Positions 41,968 to 50,417 of a stretch of DNA of 64,000 nt are shown in pieces. The position numbers and the translations under genes were made by a program. The notes beneath the pieces were generated by a model, which had not been told where the DNA came from, made no database searches, and saw nothing but the letters and a program-made list of their open reading frames with translations. Source of the DNA: RGIG8745 sp045576655 (lineage in GTDB: Bacteria > Bacteroidota > Bacteroidia > Bacteroidales > Bacteroidaceae); NCBI GenBank assembly GCA_045576655.1, contig JAZNGW010000006.1:27132-91131 (forward strand). Direction: 5' to 3'. Each line of letters starts with the position of its first letter. The stretch's first letter is position 1.

Positions 41968-43449
41968 GTGCCCAACTGGAAACTCATATCACGGATACTC
42001 GGATACCTCCTCTTCATCGAAGCAGGACTCATGGGGTGCAGTCTTGCCGTCTCGGCATACTACGACGAAAACACCAGCCCCATGCTTTGGGGAGTGGCAA
42101 CAGCCATGACACTCGGACTCATCTGCGTGCTGGCAGGAGTTAAAGCCGGGAAAAACATGGGACGAAAAGACGGCTACATAGTCGTCAGCATCGTATGGAT
42201 AGTATTCTCGCTCGTGGGAATGACACCATTCCTCCTGGACGGCTGCATATCCGACGTCGCCAGCGCCCTATTTGAAACCGTATCAGGATTCACATCGACA
42301 GGAGCAACAATAATCAACGACGTCGACAGCATGCCGAAAGGAATGCTCTTCTGGCGAAGCATGTCGCAATGGATAGGCGGAATAGGAATCATCTTCTTCA
42401 CCATAGCCATACTGCCGGCATTCGGAGTAGGCGAAGTGAAACTCTTTGCCGCCGAAGCCACAGGACCCCTGCACGACAAAGTGCACCCACGCATCAGCGT
42501 AGCAGTGAAATGGATCGGCACAGTCTATCTGCTGCTCACAGCCCTATGCATCGGTTCGCTCACCCTCTGCGGAATGGGAATGTTCGACGCCGTCAACCTC
42601 TCCTTCACCATAACCGCCACAGGCGGATTCTCAACCCACACGGACATGCTCCACGAAGTGTACAACTCGCCAATGATCGAATATGTCATGACCTTCTTCA
42701 TGTTCATCAGCGGAGTGAACTACACCCTCATCTACTACACAATCCTGAAAGGGCGCCTGCAAAGATTCTTCGCCGATGCCGAAGTGCGCACATACATGCT
42801 CATAGCATTCGGAGCAACCGCAATATGCACCCTGGCCCTCTACTTCTCGCACACAGACAACGGATTAGAACTCTCATTCAGAGAGTCAATCTTCACCATC
42901 ATATCCCTGCAGACCACAACCGGACTCGCCACATGCGATTACACCCTGTGGCCAGTCCACCTCATGCCGATACTCCTATTCGTGATGTTTGCAGGAGCCT
43001 GCTCAGGTTCAACAAGCGGCGGATTCAAGTGCATACGCCTGACCATCTTCTACAGCATACTGCGCAACGAAGTGACTCGCATACTCCACCCCAGAGCCGT
43101 AATCCCCGTGAAAGTAAACAACAACGTCATACCCAACTCCACGGTGCAGACCCTCCTGGCATTCTCAGTCCTGTTCGTCGGCTCACTCTTCCTCGGCGCC
43201 TTCGCCCTCGCCATCACAGGAACAAGCGCTGATTCAGGCCACGAGTTCCGCTACTACGACGCCTTCGGAGTAGCCATGGCTTCACTCAGCAACGTCGGTC
43301 CGGGAATGGGATATTTCGGCCCCGCCCACTCATGGGACATCCTCAGCCCTGCATCCAAAATAATCTGCTCCATACTGATGCTCATCGGCCGTCTGGAGAT
43401 ATTCCCGCTCTTAATCGTCCTCACCAAGACGTTCTGGAGAAAGGGATGA
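41968..43449 (+). CDS. trkH: Trk system potassium uptake channel TrkH
   Basis: 493 aa from a GTG; an in-frame ATG at residue 22 would cut into the first membrane helix, so the GTG is preferred. Four pore loops are recognisable by their short Gly-rich filters: VSGFTSTGATI, TATGGFSTH, QTTTGLATC and LSNVGPGMG, with GGSTSGGFKC in the gating loop region (ACSGSTSGGFK). It is the potassium-conducting membrane subunit that works with TrkA. Confidence 0.94.
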   Translation: MPNWKLISRILGYLLFIEAGLMGCSLAVSAYYDENTSPMLWGVATAMTLGLICVLAGVKAGKNMGRKDGYIVVSIVWIVFSLVGMTPFLLDGCISDVASALFETVSGFTSTGATIINDVDSMPKGMLFWRSMSQWIGGIGIIFFTIAILPAFGVGEVKLFAAEATGPLHDKVHPRISVAVKWIGTVYLLLTALCIGSLTLCGMGMFDAVNLSFTITATGGFSTHTDMLHEVYNSPMIEYVMTFFMFISGVNYTLIYYTILKGRLQRFFADAEVRTYMLIAFGATAICTLALYFSHTDNGLELSFRESIFTIISLQTTTGLATCDYTLWPVHLMPILLFVMFAGACSGSTSGGFKCIRLTIFYSILRNEVTRILHPRAVIPVKVNNNVIPNSTVQTLLAFSVLFVGSLFLGAFALAITGTSADSGHEFRYYDAFGVAMASLSNVGPGMGYFGPAHSWDILSPASKIICSILMLIGRLEIFPLLIVLTKTFWRKG

Positions 43450-43506
43450 CAAGCGAAAAGAAAACATCAAAACCAATACTTCAACAAGATAAACAAAAGC
43501 AAGGAA

Positions 43507-44655
43507 ATGAGAATAGCATTCGATGCAAAACGCCTATACAACAATTTCACCGGACTTGGCAACTACAGCCGTACGATGATCGACATCCTGACGGAAAACT
43601 TTCCGGAGAATGAGTATTGGTTATATACTCCAAAAGTGAGGTTAAACGCACAGACCGAGGAATACCTTACCAAAGATCATTGCCGCACCGTATTTCCTCA
43701 TGGAATTGCGAAGGGGAGCATTTGGAGAACCTTCGTACAAGCCAAAGACTTGAAGAACGACAATGTAGACATTTTCCATGGCCTGAGCCACGAGATTCCG
43801 TTAGGAATCAAATCAAAGGGAATACCATCGGTGGTGACCATACACGATGTTGCGTTCAAGACTTTCACACGCATGTATCACTGGCACGACAGACAAATCT
43901 ATGACCTCAAGTTCAGATACTCATGCAGCAACGCCGACCGCATAATCGCCATAAGCGAATGCACGAAGAAGGATATCATGAAATTCTACGGAGTGCCAGA
44001 GGAGAGGATAAGCGTGGTTTACCAACCTGTGCAAAAACTGTTCTACACTCCGCTTGACATGGAAGATGCGCGCCGTATGGCTGACAGCGCAGTAAGCGGA
44101 TTGCCAAAGGACTTCATGCTCTACGTTGGTTCTATCAACAGCAGAAAAAACTTGCTGTCGGTAGTTAAGGCTATGGAAGTGCTTCCGCAAGATTTGCGCA
44201 TGCCTTTAGTCATTGTGGGCAATGGCAGGGAATACAAGGCTGAGGTATTGAAATACATCGCCTCCAAAGGCATTGAGAAGCTGTTTATCTGGGCACCAAA
44301 CATCCGTGACAACCATCAGTTGCAGGCACTATATACTTGCGCTAAGGTTTTTGTTTACCCGTCTTTCTACGAAGGTTTCGGTCTGCCTGTGGTAGAGGCG
44401 CTCCTCAACGGCTGCCCTGTAATAACTAGCAACGTGTCTTCTCTTCCGGAAGCAGGAGGCCCTTACTCTCTGCAGGTTGACCCTAACAGCGTAGATGCCA
44501 TTTCTGAAGCATTGAGAAAGACTATTGAGGATGAGGAGCTGCGCACCTACATGCTAAAAGGCGGAAGAGAGTACGCTATGCAAACTTTTGAGCCCAGCTC
44601 TCTGGCAAAGCAGCTGATGGATATCTATAAGAACGAAATACAAACAAACAGTTAA
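43507..44655 (+). CDS. Glycosyltransferase family 4
   Basis: 382 aa GT-B enzyme. The N-terminal acceptor domain has MRIAFDAKRLYNNFTGLGNYSR and HGLSHEIPLG. The C-terminal nucleotide-sugar domain has YVGSINSRKNL, VIVGNG and the GT4 signature YPSFYEGFGLPVVEAL with both Glu residues. It is the first gene of a surface-glycan run and starts 57 bp after trkH. The close type is the mannosyltransferase-like WbaZ group; donor and linkage are not determined. Confidence 0.9.
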   Translation: MRIAFDAKRLYNNFTGLGNYSRTMIDILTENFPENEYWLYTPKVRLNAQTEEYLTKDHCRTVFPHGIAKGSIWRTFVQAKDLKNDNVDIFHGLSHEIPLGIKSKGIPSVVTIHDVAFKTFTRMYHWHDRQIYDLKFRYSCSNADRIIAISECTKKDIMKFYGVPEERISVVYQPVQKLFYTPLDMEDARRMADSAVSGLPKDFMLYVGSINSRKNLLSVVKAMEVLPQDLRMPLVIVGNGREYKAEVLKYIASKGIEKLFIWAPNIRDNHQLQALYTCAKVFVYPSFYEGFGLPVVEALLNGCPVITSNVSSLPEAGGPYSLQVDPNSVDAISEALRKTIEDEELRTYMLKGGREYAMQTFEPSSLAKQLMDIYKNEIQTNS

Positions 44656-44666
44656 ACATATACATT

Positions 44667-45701
44667 ATGAATTTTCTTGACAGAAACGAATTTAATTTTG
44701 AGCCGTCTCAAAAAGTGATTGACGCCATCAAGGGTTTCAACCCGATGGATTTGTGTTTCTACACACGCATCTACGACGAGGGCAAGAAGAGCGTTGTGTC
44801 TGTAAGACTCTCCGAGATATACAATGTGCCTGAAGAACAGGTGCTATTGGGTTACGGAGGTGAGGACATTCTGAAGAACGCTGTGCACTACTACCTCACA
44901 AAAGGCAACAACAAGACAATCCTCATTCCTCAGTTCTCATGGTGGTACTACAATTCTATCGCTGAGGAGGTTGAGGGACAGACTGAGATGTACCCTCTCT
45001 ATGAGCAGGACGACACATTTGCTTACAACGTAGATGAGGTTATTGAGTACACCAACCGCATCTGCCCAAGAATGCTTCTTCTTGCTTCGCCTAACAACCC
45101 TACCGGCAACAGTCTTACAAGCGAGGAGGTGAGCCGCATCATGGAGAACATACCTGCCGAGACTATGGTGCTCATCGACGAGGCTTACGCATCGTTCATC
45201 AGCAGCGACGTGGACTATATAGCTCCGCTCGTGAACAAATACTCCAACCTTATCATCTCACGTACGCTTTCTAAGTTCTACGGTCTTCCAGGCTTGCGCA
45301 TGGGATTCGGCTTCATGGGAGCGGGTCACAAGAAGTTCCTCAAGTATGCCAACAAGTATCTTGGCTACAACCGTTTCTCCGAGGCTGTGGCACTGGCTGC
45401 GCTTGAGAGCGAGGATCACTACCGCAACGTGGCTGGGCAGATGGAATGGGGCCGCCAGCTGTACAAGAAGGAACTCGGCGACCTCGAGGGCTTCAAGGTG
45501 TACAAGAGTGTGGCAAACTTCATCCTCATCAAGTATCCTATCGAAATCAAGGCTGCCCTGCAGAAGGCTCTCGCCGAGCAGGACTACAAGATCAAGTTCA
45601 TGGGCGATCCTGGGCTGGAGTCTTGTCTGCGCATAACATTGGGACGCCCTGAGCAGACTCAGGTGGTATGTGACACTATCAAACGTATCGCTTTGTCATG
45701 A
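44667..45701 (+). CDS. HisC-like PLP-dependent enzyme (fold type I) of a CDP-amino-alcohol module
   Basis: 344 aa. ASPNNPTGN, LIDEAYASF and the PLP-binding lysine in SRTLSKFYGLPGLRMGF place it with histidinol-phosphate aminotransferase-like enzymes, and the C-terminal Arg is in LRITLGRPEQ. The gene overlaps the LicC-like cytidylyltransferase gene by 4 bp and precedes licD, so it is unlikely to serve histidine synthesis. Related enzymes in Campylobacter capsule loci make amino-alcohol phosphates such as serinol or ethanolamine phosphate; a similar role here is inference. Threonine-phosphate decarboxylase-like activity is another option. Confidence 0.8.
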   Translation: MNFLDRNEFNFEPSQKVIDAIKGFNPMDLCFYTRIYDEGKKSVVSVRLSEIYNVPEEQVLLGYGGEDILKNAVHYYLTKGNNKTILIPQFSWWYYNSIAEEVEGQTEMYPLYEQDDTFAYNVDEVIEYTNRICPRMLLLASPNNPTGNSLTSEEVSRIMENIPAETMVLIDEAYASFISSDVDYIAPLVNKYSNLIISRTLSKFYGLPGLRMGFGFMGAGHKKFLKYANKYLGYNRFSEAVALAALESEDHYRNVAGQMEWGRQLYKKELGDLEGFKVYKSVANFILIKYPIEIKAALQKALAEQDYKIKFMGDPGLESCLRITLGRPEQTQVVCDTIKRIALS

Positions 45702-46429
45702 AGGCCGTGATTCTCGCTGCGGGCATAGCTTCACGCTTGCGTCCGCTTACTGACAACTGCCCTAAATGCCTGCTCGAAATCGGAGGAAAGTGCCTTTTGC
45801 AGCGTTCTTTCGACGGTCTTATCAAGAACGGCATCAACGATTTCGTTGTCGTTACGGGTTATCTGCATGAGCAGATTGAAGGTTTCCTCAACGAGCGCTA
45901 CAGCGGGGTGAACATCAAGTTCATACACAACGAGGTGTACTCTTCTACTAACAATATCTATTCGCTGTGGCTTGCGCGAAAGGAGGCTGAAGGCGAGGAC
46001 GTTCTGCTGCTCGACAGCGACATACTCTTCGACCCGCAGATAGTGGCACGACTTCTCAAGTCGGAGCACGGCGATATTCTCGCGCTCAACAATCACCCTC
46101 TCGGCGAGGAGGAGATTAAGATCATACCTGACTCGGAGGGACGTGTGGCTGAAATCAGCAAGACGTGCTCGATTGCCGACGCTATCGGCGAGTCAATCGG
46201 AATAGAGCGTATGTCTGCATCATACACTACCGCCCTTTACAAGGAGCTGGAGGTTATGATCGGTCAGGAGGGGCTGGACAACGTGTTCTACGAAAGGGCG
46301 TTCGAAAGGCTCATTCCGCAGGGTTATGCCTTCTACGTGGAAGACACGACAGCCCTCTTCTCCATAGAGCTCGACACTGTGGAGGACTTCAATTCAGCAA
46401 AGGAACTCATTCCGCAAAACTTGTACTAA
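45698..46429 (+). CDS. LicC-like nucleotidyltransferase (probable CTP:phospho-amino-alcohol cytidylyltransferase)
   Basis: 243 aa. The NTP-transferase motif MKAVILAAGIASRLRPLT is followed by CPKCLLEIGGKCLL; the site has Ile where many have Gly or Met. LLLDSDILFD gives the metal-binding Asp pair. The size and the SSTNNIYSLWLA stretch resemble LicC-type phosphocholine cytidylyltransferases. It probably activates a small phosphorylated alcohol made by the upstream PLP enzyme, for transfer by LicD. A sugar-1-phosphate substrate cannot be excluded. Confidence 0.82.
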   Translation: MKAVILAAGIASRLRPLTDNCPKCLLEIGGKCLLQRSFDGLIKNGINDFVVVTGYLHEQIEGFLNERYSGVNIKFIHNEVYSSTNNIYSLWLARKEAEGEDVLLLDSDILFDPQIVARLLKSEHGDILALNNHPLGEEEIKIIPDSEGRVAEISKTCSIADAIGESIGIERMSASYTTALYKELEVMIGQEGLDNVFYERAFERLIPQGYAFYVEDTTALFSIELDTVEDFNSAKELIPQNLY

Positions 46430-46436
46430 AAGCACT

Positions 46437-47249
46437 ATGGCCTCTTACGACATTCGCCCGCTTCAGCTGCGCATTCTCGACATTCTCCTTGCCCTCCAGA
46501 AGGTATGCGAGGAGAGAGGTCTGCGCTACTACATCATAGCCGGCACGCTGCTCGGCGCCGTACGCCACAAAGGGTTCATCCCCTGGGATGACGACCTTGA
46601 CATTGGTATGCCTCGCAAGGACTACGACCTGCTCATGGCCAATGCCAGGGAGTGGATGCCCGAACCGTTCGAAGTGGTAAGCTACGAAACAGACAAGGAC
46701 TACCCTCTTCCGTTTGCGAAGATTCAAGATTCGAGCACTACGCTCATTGAGAGGATGCACCTTAAATACCTGGGCGGAATCTACATTGACGTGTTCCCGC
46801 TCGACGGAATGACAACAAACACCCTTGTGCAGCGCCTGCATTTCGCACGCTACTTCTATCTGAAGAAGGTGCAGTACTTCCTCTATCGCGACCCGTACCG
46901 ACACGGACACGGCCCGTCGTCATGGATTCCGTTGCTGTGCCGAAAGCTGTACACGCTTGAAGAGGTGCAGGAAAAAATGCGCAGGATGCAGAGAACGTAC
47001 GACTTCGACTCGTCAGAACTGGTTGTCGACTACGACGACGGGCGCAAGGGCATAATGCCACGAAGCAAATTCGGCACCCCGACGCCTATACTTTTCGAGG
47101 GCAAAAGCGTGATGGGAGTGGAGCACCCCGACGCCTACCTGTCGCAGAAGTATGGCGACTACATGGTCATTCCGGAAGGGCCGAAGCAGCGCCAGCACAA
47201 TTTCCACCTGCTGGATTTGAACAAACCGTACAGAGACTACAATCCATAA
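46437..47249 (+). CDS. LicD family phosphotransferase (first copy)
   Basis: 270 aa. The LicD core is present: YYIIAGTLLGAVRHKGFIPW followed at once by DDDLDIGMPRKDYDLL, with the catalytic acidic cluster. IYIDVFPLDGM and a C-terminal HNFHLLDLNKPYRDY follow. LicD proteins move a phospho-substituent (phosphocholine in the best-known case) from a CDP donor onto a cell-surface glycan. It starts 7 bp after the cytidylyltransferase gene, forming a three-gene module. A terminator follows. Confidence 0.9.
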   Translation: MASYDIRPLQLRILDILLALQKVCEERGLRYYIIAGTLLGAVRHKGFIPWDDDLDIGMPRKDYDLLMANAREWMPEPFEVVSYETDKDYPLPFAKIQDSSTTLIERMHLKYLGGIYIDVFPLDGMTTNTLVQRLHFARYFYLKKVQYFLYRDPYRHGHGPSSWIPLLCRKLYTLEEVQEKMRRMQRTYDFDSSELVVDYDDGRKGIMPRSKFGTPTPILFEGKSVMGVEHPDAYLSQKYGDYMVIPEGPKQRQHNFHLLDLNKPYRDYNP

Positions 47250-47256
47250 ACGTAAA

Positions 47257-47285
47257 GAAGAGGGCTTCGCAGCCCTCTTCTTTTT
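47257..47285 (+). terminator. Rho-independent terminator after licD
   Basis: GAAGAGGGCT pairs perfectly with AGCCCTCTTC across TCGC, followed by TTTTT. It separates the module from the convergent kinase gene. Confidence 0.92.
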
Positions 47286-47306
47286 CTATGTCAAGGTCAG
47301 CACGCG

Positions 47307-48059
47307 CTAACCTTTTTTCTTGAACCTGATTTTGCGCTTAAGGCTTCTCCTCTTCTCAAACGCGCTGAGCATACGCTCAACCGAAGCAATACACTCGTCC
47401 TTGTCCCAACCGCGCAGTTCGGCATAGCGCCCTATTATCCGTTTGTTAAGCTGCCTTTCGTGCGAAATGCGCATCATGTTGCGCAAGCACTGGCGCTTGG
47501 TCGGTTCGCCCACAAAGCGCGAGCGGTTAGTGTCAATGACAGTGAAGTGATAGCCGCACTCTTCAGCCTCATCCTCCCTGTAAAGGATGTTCGACAAGTT
47601 GAGGTCGCCGTGCAGGACTCCGCTCTCATGCATCTCAACGACCAAATGCGCAAACGCCTCAATAAGGTCGTCCTTAGGCTCTTCCCTCAGAATACGCAAA
47701 TCTGGGTCGCCGCAATAGGTCGAAACAAAATATCCCGTACGAAACAGCCCGAACTTATACTCCTCCACACAAGCCACAGGCACCGGAGTGTCAATGCCAC
47801 ACTCCAGAAACCGCAAGCCGAAATCATAAGCCCTGCGAGCCTTGCTCTTCCTTATGAAAGTGTAGTCAATGCGCTGATGCAGCATAGGCCTCTTGTAACG
47901 CTTCACAACAAACTTCTGCCCCTTCTCCACAAAGACCTTCACCATATTGCGCCCTTCATAGACAGTCTCGCCGTCAGAGTCGAAACGGCGGGGAAGACAC
48001 TCCACAAAGCTGGCATACAGCTTGTACTCAGGGTTAACGATAAACTTATAGTTACTCAT
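47307..48059 (-). CDS. Lipopolysaccharide kinase (WaaP/Kdo kinase-like) family protein
   Basis: 250 aa from the ATG at 48059; an upstream in-frame start gives a hydrophobic extension that is not typical. The protein-kinase-like fold is evident: KFVVKRYKRP (ATP-binding Lys), VLHGDLNLSNILY (catalytic HxDxNxxN) and FTVIDTNRSRF (metal-binding Asp). It probably phosphorylates a lipid A-core or glycan sugar at the inner membrane. It is convergent with the licD module and opposite to most of the locus. Confidence 0.85.
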   Translation of the reverse strand: MSNYKFIVNPEYKLYASFVECLPRRFDSDGETVYEGRNMVKVFVEKGQKFVVKRYKRPMLHQRIDYTFIRKSKARRAYDFGLRFLECGIDTPVPVACVEEYKFGLFRTGYFVSTYCGDPDLRILREEPKDDLIEAFAHLVVEMHESGVLHGDLNLSNILYREDEAEECGYHFTVIDTNRSRFVGEPTKRQCLRNMMRISHERQLNKRIIGRYAELRGWDKDECIASVERMLSAFEKRRSLKRKIRFKKKG

Positions 48060-48203
48060 AGGCGTAAGGAATGTTTTTTGTAAGAAGACAAGGCAAAGAT
48101 AACTAAAAATCATATACTCCTACGAATTATTGGCACGAATTATTTTCTCCAGCAAAGGGCGGACAACAAATGAAGAAGCGGGAGGAACACCAACAACACT
48201 ACG

Positions 48204-48306
48204 GCAAAAACTACAAACTTAGACTAAGTACGTACAAACTTAGGCTCGGTTTATACAAACTCAGACTAAGTACGTACAAACTCAGACTAAGTTTAAAGTT
48301 TTGAGC
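48204..48306. repeat. 21-bp palindromic element, copy D (four units)
   Basis: Units at 48212-48232, 48233-48253, 48254-48274 and 48275-48295. Three have the core ACTyAGACTAAGT; the second is decayed (ACTTAGGCTCGGT). Ends are GCAAAAACTACAAA and TTTAAAGTTTTGAGC. Confidence 0.84.
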
Positions 48307-48337
48307 GAAGCGAATTTGCCTAAAAACATCGTAACAA

Positions 48338-48369
48338 ATTGGCAATATTGCTATTTTTGATTACTTTTG
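48338..48369 (+). promoter_or_regulatory. Promoter of the galactofuranosyltransferase-like gene
   Basis: ATTG (48338-48341), a 20-bp spacer and TACTTTTG (48362-48369) fit the Bacteroidetes consensus, 29 bp before the ATG at 48399. Confidence 0.6.
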
Positions 48370-48398
48370 TAAGAATAAACCAACTACACACAACTTCC

Positions 48399-49442
48399 AT
48401 GCGTTACTGCTATATTTCACGCAATTACAAAACCATATCCTCCGCCGGAGGAAAGGCCAAGACAGACATCGAGGCCATCATGGCAAAGATGGGGTTCGTG
48501 AACCTCGGACTCAGGCAGAGCAATCACAAAAACAAGATACTTGACTTCATACTTACATTCACCGGAGTAGTGACAGCCATGTTTCGTATTCGCAAGGGCG
48601 ACATCCTCGTGCTCCAGTATCCGATGAAGAAATACTACGAGACAGTCTGCAACGTGGCCCACAGGAAAGGAGCAAAAGTCGTGACCCAGATACACGACCT
48701 CGGTTCGTTCCGCCGCAAAAAACTGACCGTCGAAAAGGAAATAAACCGCCTCAACCACTCCGACGCAATCATCGCCCACAACGAGACCATGAAGAAATGG
48801 CTGCTCGACAACGGATGCAAAGCCCATGTGACCTGTCTCGGCATCTTCGACTACCTCTCGCCAGCAGGCAGAAATCCAGAGCGCAACAACCCATACACCG
48901 CCAAAAAGAGCATATGCTTCGTAGGCAGCATGAGTCCGAAAAACAACGCATTCATCTACGACATGGCAACCAACACCAAAGAGACCCGCATCATACTCTA
49001 CGGCAACGGACTGCACCATGACCGACTGCCATCCCAATCAACCGTAGACTACAAAGGATTCATCCGCGACTACGAACTCATGGAACGAGGCGAAGGCATG
49101 TTCGGGCTCTCCTGGTACGGCGACTCGCTCACTGAAGGCAAAGGAAAAATCGGCGAATACATGTCGTACAACAATCCGCACAAAGTGTCGCTCTACCTGC
49201 GCTGCAACATGCCCGTCATCCTGTCAAAAACCGCCGGTCTGGCACAATTCGTCAAAGACAACGGCATAGGAATCCTCGTCGACGACATCAGCGACATCGA
49301 CTCCACCCTGAAGAGCATTAGCGAAGACGACTTCAACAAGATGCGCGAGAACGTGGCCAAGATAAACAAACAGCTCTCCGACGGACACTACTTCGCAACA
49401 GCAATAAGAAAATCCATAGAACTCTTGGATACTAAAAACTGA
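48399..49442 (+). CDS. WbbI-like galactofuranosyltransferase
   Basis: 347 aa from the ATG at 48399. The order of motifs parallels E. coli WbbI as I recall it: SSAGGKAKTDIEAI, GDILVLQYPM, QIHDLGSFR, IIAHNETMKKWL, GIFDYL, CFVGSMSPKN, GLSWYGDSL, YNNPHKVSLYL and FVKDNGIGILV. WbbI adds beta-1,6-galactofuranose. A UDP-galactopyranose mutase at the end of the same locus would supply the UDP-Galf donor, which supports the call. It lacks a signal peptide, so it is cytosolic or membrane-associated. Confidence 0.8.
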   Translation: MRYCYISRNYKTISSAGGKAKTDIEAIMAKMGFVNLGLRQSNHKNKILDFILTFTGVVTAMFRIRKGDILVLQYPMKKYYETVCNVAHRKGAKVVTQIHDLGSFRRKKLTVEKEINRLNHSDAIIAHNETMKKWLLDNGCKAHVTCLGIFDYLSPAGRNPERNNPYTAKKSICFVGSMSPKNNAFIYDMATNTKETRIILYGNGLHHDRLPSQSTVDYKGFIRDYELMERGEGMFGLSWYGDSLTEGKGKIGEYMSYNNPHKVSLYLRCNMPVILSKTAGLAQFVKDNGIGILVDDISDIDSTLKSISEDDFNKMRENVAKINKQLSDGHYFATAIRKSIELLDTKN

Positions 49443-49472
49443 AACCGCCACGACAAAACACCGCAAAACACG

Positions 49473-50411
49473 ATGGAAGCACCCGCAAAATTCTATGAAG
49501 ACGAGATAAGACTCGGCTATAAGATAAACCACGAAATGAAAGAGGTATGGGCCGTAGGCCTTGACCTGGCACAGAAATTAGTGGAAGTATGCCAGCGCAA
49601 CGGACTCCAATGCTGGATGGACAGCGGCACCCTCCTCGGAGCCGTACGCCACAAAGGATTCATCCCCTGGGACGACGACGTCGACTTCGTCATGCTGCGC
49701 AAAGACTACGACAAACTCGTCAAGATAGCCGACAAGGAGTTTGAAGAACCATACTTCTTCCAAACAGTCTACTCAGACAAAGACTTCTATTGCGGACACG
49801 GCCAGTTGCGCAACACACGCACAGCCGCATTCGGAAAAGGCGAAATGGACTACGACTACTGCAAAGGAATCACCCTCGACATCTTCGTGCTCGACGGATA
49901 TGTCGAAAACCCCATCCTGCGATTCTTTCACCGCACCTCAACAATGCTCATAAAGAAGACCCTGCGAGGCTACGTAAGCAAAAACCTAAGCAAACTTTCG
50001 TTCGGTAAAAAGACCATAGCACTCCTGTCAAAAGGACTCTACTCAATCATCCCGTACAGAAAAGCCTTCGCGCTTTACGAAAAGCTCTTCCGCATGGTCG
50101 ACTCCGACAAGGCCGAACGCATATCCATCATCTCCTTCATCTACAGCAGCAGAACCGCCATACGCAAGCGCTCGTCATACGACACTACACAATGGCTACC
50201 GTTCGAGCACGTCATGCTCCCCGCACCAGCCGACACAGACGACGCCCTCAGCTGCTACTACGGCAAGGACTACATGACTCCGCAAAAGCTCCCTACTGCA
50301 CACGGACACAAATACATGGACGCCAACCACACCTATGCCGAAGTGGCCGAAATGCTGAAGAAGAACCCGGAACTCTTCGAAGAAAGAATAAAACGTCTTT
50401 ACACAAACTAA
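49473..50411 (+). CDS. LicD family phosphotransferase (second copy)
   Basis: 312 aa. CWMDSGTLLGAVRHKGFIPW followed by DDDVDFVMLRKDYDKL is the LicD core, nearly identical to the first copy in the core but different elsewhere. GITLDIFVLDGY and FEHVMLPAPADTDD follow. It lies between the WbbI-like gene and a DegT aminotransferase gene. Two LicD proteins with one cytidylyltransferase suggest two acceptor sites for the same CDP-linked group (inference). Confidence 0.9.
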   Translation: MEAPAKFYEDEIRLGYKINHEMKEVWAVGLDLAQKLVEVCQRNGLQCWMDSGTLLGAVRHKGFIPWDDDVDFVMLRKDYDKLVKIADKEFEEPYFFQTVYSDKDFYCGHGQLRNTRTAAFGKGEMDYDYCKGITLDIFVLDGYVENPILRFFHRTSTMLIKKTLRGYVSKNLSKLSFGKKTIALLSKGLYSIIPYRKAFALYEKLFRMVDSDKAERISIISFIYSSRTAIRKRSSYDTTQWLPFEHVMLPAPADTDDALSCYYGKDYMTPQKLPTAHGHKYMDANHTYAEVAEMLKKNPELFEERIKRLYTN

Positions 50412-50417
50412 ACAAAT

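Larger units (their letters stand above)
48060..48398. other. Divergent intergenic region with 21-bp array
   Basis: 339 bp between the kinase gene (minus) and the galactofuranosyltransferase-like gene (plus). It holds array D and a well-formed promoter for the plus-strand gene. No gene. Confidence 0.55.
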
